Origin: Hutsoniella sourekii ATCC 700629
Lineage (GTDB): Bacteria > Bacillota > Bacilli > Lactobacillales > Aerococcaceae
Length of the DNA: 39,606 nucleotides
Direction of reading: 5' to 3'
Assembly (NCBI RefSeq): GCF_000518205.1
Contig: NZ_JADD01000023.1
Coordinates: forward strand, 1 to 39,606
Each line of letters starts with the position of its first letter. Positions within the stretch are counted from its first letter, which is position 1. A program made the translations under genes and the position numbers. The notes under the pieces were generated by a model. The model ran no database searches. It saw only the letters and a program-made list of their open reading frames with translations, and was not told the DNA's origin. Below, piece by piece: positions 7,025 to 15,605 of the stretch.

Positions 7025-7831
7025 TTATCTCTCCTTTAAATAATGGTAAATAGCTTGCGCTACCCCACTCTGATTGTTGTCTCCTGTAATATAATCAGCA
7101 GCTTCTTTAATTTTTTCAATAGCATTTCCCATAGCTACACTGGTACCAGCCATCGCAATCATTGAATAATCATTATCTTGATCACCGATAGCCATTATAT
7201 TACTAGGCTCAATTTTCAACAAGTTAGAAAGCTGAGCTAAAGCCTTACCTTTAGAAGCATTTCTGGGTGTAATGTCAATACTATTTTCAAGTGCTTGTTT
7301 TACTGAATATTTACTTAATAGTTCAGGACTAATATTCTTTATTCTCTCAACAAATACTTCTTTTTCTGCACAACAAACAAATTTATAAAAACGTTGATCG
7401 TCAGGGATTTCACTGAAATTAATTTTGTTTATCTGAAGTGGTGTGACTTTTGAATACTGAGAAAGTTCTCCTTGATCTAATGGCTCATACACCTTCTCTA
7501 TATCAATAGCACTTATTGGTAAACCAATTCGTCTCATTTCATCGGACCATACTTTGAGATCAATAATTGTAAAATAATTTTCAGTTATTTTATTTCTGTC
7601 ACGAGCATTAAATATAATTCCCCCATTATAAGTTATAAAATAATCATCCTCAGCATTAAGGTTGATTTTATCAACAAAATCCTTCATTGCAGGATAAGGG
7701 CGCCCTGTACAAATCACAATTTTTACTCCCTTATTTTTTGCAAAATGCAAAGCCTTAATATTTTCTTCAGAAAGATTATGATTACTATCCAACAAAGTAC
7801 CATCTAAATCGATTGCAATTAATTTAATCAT
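7025..7831 (-). CDS. Cof-type HAD-superfamily phosphatase
   Basis: The 268-residue protein is a type IIB HAD hydrolase of the Cof/YidA group. Motif I is IDLDGTLLDS at 7-16 (nucleophile Asp8). Motif II is ICTGRP near 40, and motif IV is AIGDQDND with two metal-binding Asp near 216-220. A conserved Lys (KGKA) precedes motif IV. These enzymes dephosphorylate sugar phosphates, nucleotides or flavin precursors in the cytoplasm; the substrate cannot be told from sequence. Its ATG overlaps the smc stop (ATGA), so it is translationally coupled. It looks visibly richer in Asn and Ile codons than smc and ftsY on either side. Confidence 0.88.
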   Translation of the reverse strand: MIKLIAIDLDGTLLDSNHNLSEENIKALHFAKNKGVKIVICTGRPYPAMKDFVDKINLNAEDDYFITYNGGIIFNARDRNKITENYFTIIDLKVWSDEMRRIGLPISAIDIEKVYEPLDQGELSQYSKVTPLQINKINFSEIPDDQRFYKFVCCAEKEVFVERIKNISPELLSKYSVKQALENSIDITPRNASKGKALAQLSNLLKIEPSNIMAIGDQDNDYSMIAMAGTSVAMGNAIEKIKEAADYITGDNNQSGVAQAIYHYLKER

Positions 7832-10800
7832 TCATCTTCCTCCAATTCTTTGCTAGCTTCACTCAATCTTACCGATGCAAGTTTTGAAACGCCGGATTGT
7901 TCCATCGTTACACCATAGAGAACATCGGCATGTTCCATGGTCCCTTTTCGATGGGTAATCACGATAAATTGAGTCTGTTGGGTGAAATTTTGAATATACT
8001 CACCATATCGATAAACATTAGCATCATCCAAGGCGGCTTCCACCTCATCAAGAACCACAAATGGTACTGGCTTAACTTCTAAAATAGCAAATAAAAGCGC
8101 AATCGCTGTTAAGGCTCGTTCCCCTCCAGATAATAAGGCTAACTTTTGTTTTCTCTTTCCAGGAGGTTGGGCAATGATATCCACCCCTGTCGTCAAATAG
8201 TCCTTAGGATCTGTCAATTCCAAATAAGCTGACCCACCAGCAAACAAGCGCTGAAAAGACAGTTTAAATTGATCATTAATCGCATGAAAGGTCTTAGAAA
8301 AGCGGCTAATGACCTCCTGATCCATCTCTTGCATCGTCTGATGTAACTGCTCCATAGCTGTCAGTAAATCAGTCTCCTGCTCTAATAATTTTTGATAACG
8401 CTCATCTAAAACAGCAAAATCATCTATCGCTTGCAGGTTAATAGGTCCTAAACTTTGAATATTTTTTTTCAATTTTAATATCGCTTTTTTACTTGCTTCA
8501 GGTTGGTCCACTGGAGAAGCTTGTTGAAGCGCTGCTTCGTAACTCAATTGATATGCCTGACTCAAATGATCCAAGCCCTTATCAATCGCTTCCTTTAACC
8601 GATCGATTTGATTCTCGAGCCGAGTGCTTAGCTTAAATGTCTCCTGCTCATTTTTGTGTAATTGTTCAGTAGAAATTTCAAGCGCTTGGCGTTTATCAAT
8701 TAGGGTTTGACGTTGATCTCTTTTCAACTCTAAATTTTGCTTACTAGTTTCAAGAGCCTCAGCTTGCTCCTTTTCTTGTATTTGAGTTTTCCTTAACTGG
8801 TCCGCTAACTCTTTAGAACTTTTCTTGGATAGGCTAGTTTGCTGAGATAACTTCAACAGTAATTGTTCTATTTCTTTAAATTCTTGCTGAAGTTCTGCTT
8901 TTCTTTCGTTTTTTTGACGTATTTGTTCTTGATTAATCGCTAAATCTGTCTGCATGAGATTTATCTTTTGATTGCACTCATCTAATTGTTTTTGTCTTTG
9001 ATCCTTATCTAAGTCCAATTGGCTGAGTTTGTGGTCCAAGTCATTAATATTATTTTCAAGTTGCTGTTTCATTTCTTCAGCACGAGCTAATTGTTCTTTA
9101 GCATCTAATAGACTTTTATGGGCACTCTGATACTCATCTTGAGCAATCAAAAAACCTTGTTGAGTTTTTTTCTGTTGCTGCCCCATTTGGTCTAGTTCAG
9201 CTTGTAAAGCTTGGATTTGACTGGTTAAGTCATCAACACTTTGCGACACTTTTTGGCTCGCAATTTCTAACCGCTTCACCTGTTGTAAGTCCTGCTCACG
9301 GTCACTTTCTTTTAGAGCTAGATCTTTTTCATATTGAGCTAAATCTACTTCTAATCGATCTAATTCATTACGTCGAGCTAACATCGACGGAGCTTGATTC
9401 TTATTCTTTCCTCCAGTAACAGACCCCCCAGGGTTGAGCAGGTCTCCATCCAAAGTTACAATTCGTACCCGATGCTGTAAGCTTTTTGCCATCTCTTGTC
9501 CGTGTACTAAGTTATCTACTACCACTGTAGTGCCTAACAGATTATCAATAATTGCCTGGTCAATCTTATTAAATTCAATTAATTGTGAAGCAATTCCAAT
9601 AAAACCGGGCAAGCCTTGAGCAATGTCTAAATGATTAAAGTTTAACTGTCTCGGCTTAATGTTAGTTCGCGGTAGAAAGGTAGCGCGTCCAGCTCGATTT
9701 TCTTTAAGAAAATGGACGGCTTGCCGGGCAGCTCTATCATCTTGAACAACAATATGCTGTTGTGAAGCCCCTAAAGCTATATCAATTGCTTGTTGAAACT
9801 TTGGCGGGACTTTAATTAAATCAGATACAGGACCATCAATTCCAGAGAGTTGGCCTCGTGCTTTCATCACAGCCCGTACCCCTTGATAGTAGCCTGTATA
9901 TTCTTCTTGATTAGCCTTTAAGGCTTCCAAACGTGCCCGTATTTGATGAATTTGACGTTCTAATTGATAGATTTGACTTTCTTTGTCTTGGCTTTCATGT
10001 CTTAGAGCTTGTATTTGATCAAGTAATGAGCCGTGTTTTTGCTTTGCTGGTACAAGTTGCTCATTTAGGTCAGAAAGCTGTGATTTGATTACTTGAGACG
10101 ATTCTTCATACTCTTCTTGGGAGTCTCGGTATTTTTTCACCTCAATCAATCCTGCTTGCTTAGTTTTTTCGTCACGATCCATCGAATCCTTTAGCTGATT
10201 GATCTGGTTATTATTATTAGCTTGTTGTTGATAGAGATCAATAAGTTGACCTCTGAGATCAGTTTCTGATTCTTTATTTAAATTCAATAATCCTGCTTTA
10301 TTCTCTTGTAAATCAGCTAAGACGGTTTTCATTGACTCCGTACGTGTCACCAAGCCTATGCATTCTTCTTCTAAAAGTTTAATTTGTTGATCAAGGGTTT
10401 CCTTTTTTTGCTCTTGACTAGCTTGGTCTTCTTCTTGTTGGCTGGCCGATGAAGATTGGAAGTCAATTTGTTGCTGAATCATTTGACTTTGAGCCTTCAA
10501 TTGCTCATATTGTTGGATTTGGTCTTGATAGTGAGCATTCAAAGCTTCAATTTCCAAGTGAAGTTTATTTTCCTCAATTTTAACTTCATTGAGTTTGTCT
10601 TGATCTTTTTTTAAATGGTTAACTAATTTTTCATAGTCCGCTTGAAGTTCCTTATATTCCGCTTCTTTTTGAGTCCAAATTTCTTTATCCTCTTCTATTT
10701 GATGGGTATATAGGGAAACTTCTAAACTTTGTAATTGAGATTCAAATTCTTGGAATTTAAGGGCCGCTTCTCTTTGTTCCCTCAAGGGGTCAATTTGTAG

Positions 10801-11397
10801 CTCTAATTCGTGAATAATATCTTTTACACGATTCAAATGATCCTGGGACTTATTTAACTTAGCTTCAGCTTCATTTTTTCGATATTGATATTTTTGAACA
10901 CCAGCAGCTTCTTCGAAAATCGTTCGCCTCTCCTCAGGTTTGTTGAGAAAAATTTGTTCCACTTGCCCTTGAGAAATAATTGAAAAACTGTCTTTACCTA
11001 AGCCAGAATCTAATAATAAATCAACAATATCTTTTAAACGGACCGTCTCATTATTAATGCTGTAGCGACTATCGCCATTTCGATTATAACTGCGACTGAG
11101 GGCTATTTCACTAAAGTCATAATCCAAATACCGATCTTCATTGTTAAATACGAGAGTCACTTTCGCGCGGTTTACTGCTTTACGTGCTTGAGTCCCATTA
11201 AAGATAACATCCTCCATCCGACTCCCTCGCAAACTCTTAGCTGATTGCTCACCAAGAACCCAGCGAATGGCTTCTGATAAATTACTTTTTCCACTACCAT
11301 TTGGTCCGACCACAGCAGTCATTCCACGATCAAATTCAATAACTGTTTTATCAGCAAAAGATTTGAATCCAGTCATTTCTATTCTAGTTAGATACAC
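7828..11397 (-). CDS. smc: Chromosome segregation ATPase SMC
   Basis: SMC is the ring-forming ATPase that compacts and helps separate the nucleoid together with ScpA and ScpB. The 1189 residues show the Walker A GPNGSGKSNL at 31-40. Two long Gln- and Glu-rich coiled coils (about 165-510 and 660-1000) flank a hinge near 515-640 with HIVVQDD and GDLLNPGGSVTGG. The signature LSGGERALTA lies at 1089-1098 and Walker B FVVLDEVEAALDD at about 1113. The start is a GTG with GGAGGG upstream. A TATAAT at 11422-11427 on the minus strand may be part of a separate promoter, but no good -35 box was seen. It follows rnc, as in many Firmicutes. Confidence 0.97.
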   Translation of the reverse strand: MYLTRIEMTGFKSFADKTVIEFDRGMTAVVGPNGSGKSNLSEAIRWVLGEQSAKSLRGSRMEDVIFNGTQARKAVNRAKVTLVFNNEDRYLDYDFSEIALSRSYNRNGDSRYSINNETVRLKDIVDLLLDSGLGKDSFSIISQGQVEQIFLNKPEERRTIFEEAAGVQKYQYRKNEAEAKLNKSQDHLNRVKDIIHELELQIDPLREQREAALKFQEFESQLQSLEVSLYTHQIEEDKEIWTQKEAEYKELQADYEKLVNHLKKDQDKLNEVKIEENKLHLEIEALNAHYQDQIQQYEQLKAQSQMIQQQIDFQSSSASQQEEDQASQEQKKETLDQQIKLLEEECIGLVTRTESMKTVLADLQENKAGLLNLNKESETDLRGQLIDLYQQQANNNNQINQLKDSMDRDEKTKQAGLIEVKKYRDSQEEYEESSQVIKSQLSDLNEQLVPAKQKHGSLLDQIQALRHESQDKESQIYQLERQIHQIRARLEALKANQEEYTGYYQGVRAVMKARGQLSGIDGPVSDLIKVPPKFQQAIDIALGASQQHIVVQDDRAARQAVHFLKENRAGRATFLPRTNIKPRQLNFNHLDIAQGLPGFIGIASQLIEFNKIDQAIIDNLLGTTVVVDNLVHGQEMAKSLQHRVRIVTLDGDLLNPGGSVTGGKNKNQAPSMLARRNELDRLEVDLAQYEKDLALKESDREQDLQQVKRLEIASQKVSQSVDDLTSQIQALQAELDQMGQQQKKTQQGFLIAQDEYQSAHKSLLDAKEQLARAEEMKQQLENNINDLDHKLSQLDLDKDQRQKQLDECNQKINLMQTDLAINQEQIRQKNERKAELQQEFKEIEQLLLKLSQQTSLSKKSSKELADQLRKTQIQEKEQAEALETSKQNLELKRDQRQTLIDKRQALEISTEQLHKNEQETFKLSTRLENQIDRLKEAIDKGLDHLSQAYQLSYEAALQQASPVDQPEASKKAILKLKKNIQSLGPINLQAIDDFAVLDERYQKLLEQETDLLTAMEQLHQTMQEMDQEVISRFSKTFHAINDQFKLSFQRLFAGGSAYLELTDPKDYLTTGVDIIAQPPGKRKQKLALLSGGERALTAIALLFAILEVKPVPFVVLDEVEAALDDANVYRYGEYIQNFTQQTQFIVITHRKGTMEHADVLYGVTMEQSGVSKLASVRLSEASKELEEDE

Positions 11398-11434
11398 CTT
11401 TTCCCTCCTTTTATTGTTTATATTATAACATAGC

Positions 11435-12127
11435 TTAGCGATTCATTATGGCATGATAAGCAATTTTAGCTGCTTGTCTTTCTGCTTGCTTTTTACTTTT
11501 TCCTTTTCCTTTGGCCAAAAGTTGATCATCTAAGAAAACGCCAGACTCAAAGGTTTGGTTATGAGCAGGACCTTCTTGACTCAGCACTCGATATGAAATA
11601 ACCACAGATCCTTGAGATTGCAACTTTTCTTGTAGCAGGGTTTTATAATCTTTGTTTACTGCCTGGATAACGGCTTGGTGATTCTCTAAGAGGGCTTCTT
11701 TTAAAAACTGCTCAACTACCTCATAACCTTGATCCAAATAGACTGCCCCTAAGAAGGCTTCAAAACAATCTGAAAGGATCGATTTCCGTTGATCTCCTCC
11801 ACTCATTTTCTCTCCATGTCCTAAACGAATAAATTGGTCAAAATGATATTTTTTAGCCAGAAAAGCCAGACTATCCTCTTGGACCAGGGTCGCTCGGGTT
11901 CTAGTTAAAAAACCTTCTGGCTGATCGGGATAATATTGATACAAGAACTTGGAAACAACAAGCTCTAGGACGGCATCTCCAAGAAATTCTAACCTTTCAT
12001 TGGATTCTAACTTTAATTTTGTATGTTCGTTTACAAATGAAGTATGTCTAAAAGCCGTCTCAATTATATGTTCTTGGTTCAATTTAACTGGTAAAATTTC
12101 ATTGATGTGATCAATTAATGATTTCAT
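11435..12127 (-). CDS. rnc: Ribonuclease III
   Basis: This is the dsRNA endonuclease for rRNA and mRNA processing. The 230-residue protein has the catalytic signature ERLEFLGDAVL at 44-54 (metal-binding Glu47, Asp51). A second acidic pair, Asp120 and Glu123, lies in SDCFEAFLGAVYLD. Residues from about 158 form a double-stranded RNA-binding domain ending in KKQAERQAAKIAYHAI. It stands between acpP and smc, the usual position. A hairpin terminator lies directly upstream (12141-12173), so rnc probably depends on read-through or on a promoter not recognised here. AGGGGGAA precedes the ATG closely. Confidence 0.96.
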   Translation of the reverse strand: MKSLIDHINEILPVKLNQEHIIETAFRHTSFVNEHTKLKLESNERLEFLGDAVLELVVSKFLYQYYPDQPEGFLTRTRATLVQEDSLAFLAKKYHFDQFIRLGHGEKMSGGDQRKSILSDCFEAFLGAVYLDQGYEVVEQFLKEALLENHQAVIQAVNKDYKTLLQEKLQSQGSVVISYRVLSQEGPAHNQTFESGVFLDDQLLAKGKGKSKKQAERQAAKIAYHAIMNR

Positions 12128-12140
12128 ATTTCCCCCTAAA

Positions 12141-12173
12141 TAAAAAAGTCCTAAGATCTCTAGACCTAAGGAC
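12141..12173 (-). terminator. Terminator or attenuator between acpP and rnc
   Basis: On the minus strand GTCCT and AGGAC close a stem that continues, after one mismatch, with an inner AGGTC/GATCT helix and a 4-base loop, followed by TTTTTTA. It lies inside a run of co-oriented genes, so partial termination that lowers rnc-smc-ftsY expression relative to acpP is likely. Confidence 0.75.
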
Positions 12174-12182
12174 CTCTACCAA

Positions 12183-12416
12183 CTATCTAACTTGATCGAT
12201 GTAATTCACGGCATCACCGATTGTATTCAATTTTTCAATTTTATCATCTTCAAATTGAATATTATATTTATCCTCTAACTCCATCACTAACTCAACGACA
12301 TCTAGTGAATCGGCCCCTAAATCATCGAAACTCATTGATTCTGTGACAGATTCATCTTGAACACCAAAGCGTTCAACAATCATTGATTTAACATCATTAA
12401 AAATTTGCTGATTCAT
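12183..12416 (-). CDS. acpP: Acyl carrier protein
   Basis: This small acidic 77-residue protein carries growing fatty acyl chains on phosphopantetheine. The attachment site is Ser37 in DDLGADSLDVVELVMELED, which is nearly invariant in ACPs. Four helices are expected and the length is normal. It follows plsX by 48 bases, so acyl-ACP and the phosphate acyltransferase that uses it are neighbours. The fabD and fabG genes often found between plsX and acpP in other bacteria are absent here. It is followed by a terminator. Confidence 0.96.
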   Translation of the reverse strand: MNQQIFNDVKSMIVERFGVQDESVTESMSFDDLGADSLDVVELVMELEDKYNIQFEDDKIEKLNTIGDAVNYIDQVR

Positions 12417-12464
12417 TTTAAGCCTCCCTTTTAAGAATATTGTACCGACTTTTATAGGAGATGT

Positions 12465-13475
12465 CTAATCTTGAGCCGATAAGTTATCAAAATAATGACT
12501 CGTTACTTGTGTAGCGCCTGATTCTACAACAGATGCTGCTTGCAAAATGGCGTCCTTAAGAGCTTGCGCATCACTGGATCCGTGAGCTTTTATAACAGGT
12601 TGTTTGACCCCTAGTAAAACAGCTCCACCAGTAGTCGACAAGTCCATGGTTTTAATTTTTTTCTTTAAGGCACGTAGGGCCAAGCCTGCTCCCAACTTAG
12701 CTGATAAGCCAGAGTTAAGCAAAGTTTCTTTAACAAAATGTGCTATAGAACTTAGGCTTCCTTCAATAGCTTTAAGAACGGCATTACCAGTAAAGCCATC
12801 AGAAATAACGATATCTACGCCACCTTTTAATAGTTCCTTGGCTTCAATATTTCCAATAAAGTTAATTGATTTTTCTGTTTTAAGTAGCTGAAAAGCTTCC
12901 TTAGTCAGACTTGATCCCTTACCCTCTTCGGTTCCGTTATTCAAGAGTCCGATTCGTGGATTTTTCTTTCCAAGTACTTGGCTCGCATAAAAATTCGCTA
13001 GGATTGCAAATTGATGCATATTTTCAGCTTTTGTATCAGCATTGGCTCCAACATCCATCATGATGACATGATCTGCCTCTTGAGTTAGGGTTGGCAACAT
13101 GGCCATGAGACCGGGCCTTTGAACATTTTTCATTCGTCCGATAATTAATAACCCAGCTGCCAGCAAGGCTCCTGTATTTCCCGCTGATACTAGTCCGTCC
13201 GCTTGCCCTTCTTTAACTGCCCGAGCGGCTACAACCATAGAAGCATCTTTCTTGCGTCGAATAGATGAGACAGGCTCATCTTCGCCTGTAATCACTTCAC
13301 TTGTCCCAACGATTTCAACTCTTGATGTTGCCTTTAATTGAGAGCGAATGATTGCTTCATCTCCGAATAAAACAAGTTCCAGATCTTCCTTATCAGACAA
13401 AGCTAGATCTGCTGCCTGAATCGTTACTTCGGGTGCGTCGTCTCCACCCATAATATCTAAAGCTATTTTTACCAT
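12465..13475 (-). CDS. plsX: Phosphate acyltransferase PlsX
   Basis: PlsX converts acyl-ACP and phosphate to acyl-phosphate, the donor for PlsY in phosphatidic acid synthesis. The 336-residue protein opens with the family signature VKIALDIMGGDDAP and continues with VSAGNTGALLA, MMDVGANAD and DGFTGNAVLKAIEG, all typical of PlsX. It is cytoplasmic and peripheral to the membrane. It sits between recG and acpP, the common fakA-recG-plsX-acpP order of lactic acid bacteria. This also links it with FakA, because FakA/FakB products enter the acyl-phosphate pool. Confidence 0.96.
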   Translation of the reverse strand: MVKIALDIMGGDDAPEVTIQAADLALSDKEDLELVLFGDEAIIRSQLKATSRVEIVGTSEVITGEDEPVSSIRRKKDASMVVAARAVKEGQADGLVSAGNTGALLAAGLLIIGRMKNVQRPGLMAMLPTLTQEADHVIMMDVGANADTKAENMHQFAILANFYASQVLGKKNPRIGLLNNGTEEGKGSSLTKEAFQLLKTEKSINFIGNIEAKELLKGGVDIVISDGFTGNAVLKAIEGSLSSIAHFVKETLLNSGLSAKLGAGLALRALKKKIKTMDLSTTGGAVLLGVKQPVIKAHGSSDAQALKDAILQAASVVESGATQVTSHYFDNLSAQD

Positions 13476-13499
13476 ACTTCCACCTTCTTAATACAATAA

Positions 13500-15539
13500 T
13501 TAGAGCTCGATTGGGTCCGTTTGGACCCATTGGATAATCCGTTTATACTCCTCTTCCTCAATCAAATAGGGATGCTTGATAATTTCTTGAACGTCTTTAC
13601 GAGCCACTTCCAAAACAATCTGATCTTCAAATAAATTAGCATACTTAAAGCTAGGAAATCCACTCTGAGCATGTCCTAAAATATCTCCCATACCACGAAT
13701 CTTCATATCTTCCTGACTAATGTAGAAACCGTCTTGAGAATCAACCATGATCTGCATCCTTTGCTTGCCTTGATCAGTGGTAGGATTAGCAATCAAATAA
13801 CAGTAACTAGCCAAGTCACTCCGGCCGACCCGTCCTCTTAATTGATGTAGTTGAGCGAGACCAAAGCGTTCAGCTGATTGAATAACCATAATTGTGGCAT
13901 TAGGTACATTAACGCCTACCTCTACCATCGTCGTGGCGACCAAGATCTGAGTCTGATTGGCTTCAAATGCTTGCATCATCAGCGTCTGGTCCTGCTTAGA
14001 AAGTTGTCCATGCAGAAGACCAATTTGATAATGGGGAAAGCGTTCCTTCAACCTACTATAAGTGGCTTCAACATTTTCAACATCCGCCATTTCCTCAGAT
14101 TCACTAATTAGTGGCAATACATAATAAACTTGATGTCCTCTAGCTAATTCTTGCTCCATTTGATTATAGACCGTTTCAATTTGTCCTTCTTTTACCAAGC
14201 ACGTATGAATCGGTTGGCGACCACTAGGCAATTCATCAATCGTTGATACTGACATTTCCCCATAGATAGACAGTGCTAATGATCTAGGTATAGGCGTAGC
14301 AGTCATTTGTAATAAATTGGCAGACCTATCGCCTTGCTGGCCTTTGTCTAGTAAGGCTTGTCTTTGCCCAACACCAAAGCGATGCTGTTCATCAATGATA
14401 ACAAGGCCAAGATTTCGGAAGGTCACTGAGTCTTGAATCAGAGCATGGGTTCCAACAACAAGCCGAATTCGTCCACTTGCTAGACCCTCAATTGTCTCCT
14501 GTTTTTCTTTATTTGGCGTTTGACTAACCAGTAATTCCATATGCAAACCCACTGCTTCAAATAATTCATTGAAAGACTCCTGGTGTTGAGTCGCTAGTAT
14601 TTCTGTCGGCACCATTAAGACTGACTGAAAACCAGCAGTGAGAGTAGCTAGCATGGCAATAAAAGCAACTAAAGTTTTACCACTTCCAACATCTCCTTGA
14701 AGCATTCTTTTCATAGGAAAAGCTGATAGTAGATCACGACAAATTTCATTAACTACTTGCTTTTGAGCCTGAGTAAGTTCGTAGGGAATGGCTTGAATGT
14801 ACTCTTTTAATAATTGGTTATCATAATGAACTTCAATTCCTTGATGACCCTGTAGCGAATGCTGAGCCTTTTGAATTCGCCACTGATAAAGAAAGAACTC
14901 CAAATATATAATTTTACGAACCGCTTGCTTATGATGCGAACGAGATTGGGGGAAATGCATCTGGCCAATGGCTTCTCTTAAACTCATTAATCGATACTTA
15001 TCATTTAAAGTTTGAGGAATCAACTCTGGTATGACCTCTTGATAATCTTGATAAGCTTGATGAATGGCTTTAATGATTTGATTTTGTTTTAATCCCTTAG
15101 TGGAATTATATACTGGATCAAAGCCTTGGCCTTCCTTTGAATGTTTAATCATCTTCATGCCCAATAAATTTTGCCGATCCGCCTGCCATTTACCATAAAC
15201 CGCTTGCTCTTGCCCTAATTCAATTTGTTTGGCTAGATAAGCTTGATTAAAAAAAACAACTTGAATAATCGGGCCATCCGCAAGAGCTAATTGAAAATTC
15301 AATCTATTTTTCCGATGGCCGTAATAATTAACCACCGGTGGAGTGACCACTTGCCCCTTCAAAGTCACTTTTTCACCATCTAAGATGGATTCAAGAGAAC
15401 GCTCAGAAATATCTTCATATCTAAAAGGAAAGTGAAAAAGGAGATCATAAACTGTTTCAATGCCCAGTAAGTGAAATCTGTCAGCAGTTTTAGGACCAAT
15501 GCCTTTTAGCGATGTAATGGGATCTAATAATGACTTCAC
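13500..15539 (-). CDS. recG: ATP-dependent DNA helicase RecG
   Basis: RecG remodels stalled replication forks and Holliday junctions. The 679-residue protein has the N-terminal wedge/OB region (about 1-150, with helix-hairpin-helix-like LKGIGPKTADRF at 11-22). Walker A is QGDVGSGKT at 281-289, the DEQH box is IIDEQHRFGVGQR, motif III is MTATPIPRSLA, and motifs V-VI are TTMVEVGVNVPNA and QLRGRVGRS. The C-terminal TRG-like segment has MRGMGDILGHAQSG-type residues. It lies between fakA and plsX and is preceded by a terminator (15564-15600), so transcription from fakA is at least reduced before recG. Confidence 0.97.
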   Translation of the reverse strand: MKSLLDPITSLKGIGPKTADRFHLLGIETVYDLLFHFPFRYEDISERSLESILDGEKVTLKGQVVTPPVVNYYGHRKNRLNFQLALADGPIIQVVFFNQAYLAKQIELGQEQAVYGKWQADRQNLLGMKMIKHSKEGQGFDPVYNSTKGLKQNQIIKAIHQAYQDYQEVIPELIPQTLNDKYRLMSLREAIGQMHFPQSRSHHKQAVRKIIYLEFFLYQWRIQKAQHSLQGHQGIEVHYDNQLLKEYIQAIPYELTQAQKQVVNEICRDLLSAFPMKRMLQGDVGSGKTLVAFIAMLATLTAGFQSVLMVPTEILATQHQESFNELFEAVGLHMELLVSQTPNKEKQETIEGLASGRIRLVVGTHALIQDSVTFRNLGLVIIDEQHRFGVGQRQALLDKGQQGDRSANLLQMTATPIPRSLALSIYGEMSVSTIDELPSGRQPIHTCLVKEGQIETVYNQMEQELARGHQVYYVLPLISESEEMADVENVEATYSRLKERFPHYQIGLLHGQLSKQDQTLMMQAFEANQTQILVATTMVEVGVNVPNATIMVIQSAERFGLAQLHQLRGRVGRSDLASYCYLIANPTTDQGKQRMQIMVDSQDGFYISQEDMKIRGMGDILGHAQSGFPSFKYANLFEDQIVLEVARKDVQEIIKHPYLIEEEEYKRIIQWVQTDPIEL

Positions 15540-15563
15540 ACTCCACCTCCTTCATAAGCAAAT

Positions 15564-15600
15564 TCAAAAACAAGGTAATTCTATAGAAGAATTACCTTGT
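15564..15600 (-). terminator. Terminator between fakA and recG
   Basis: ACAAGGTAATTC (15570-15581) and GAATTACCTTGT (15589-15600) form a perfect 12-bp stem with a 7-base loop. On the minus strand it is followed by TTTTTGAATT. It begins 6 bases after the fakA stop codon. Confidence 0.85.
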
Positions 15601-15605
15601 TCAGT

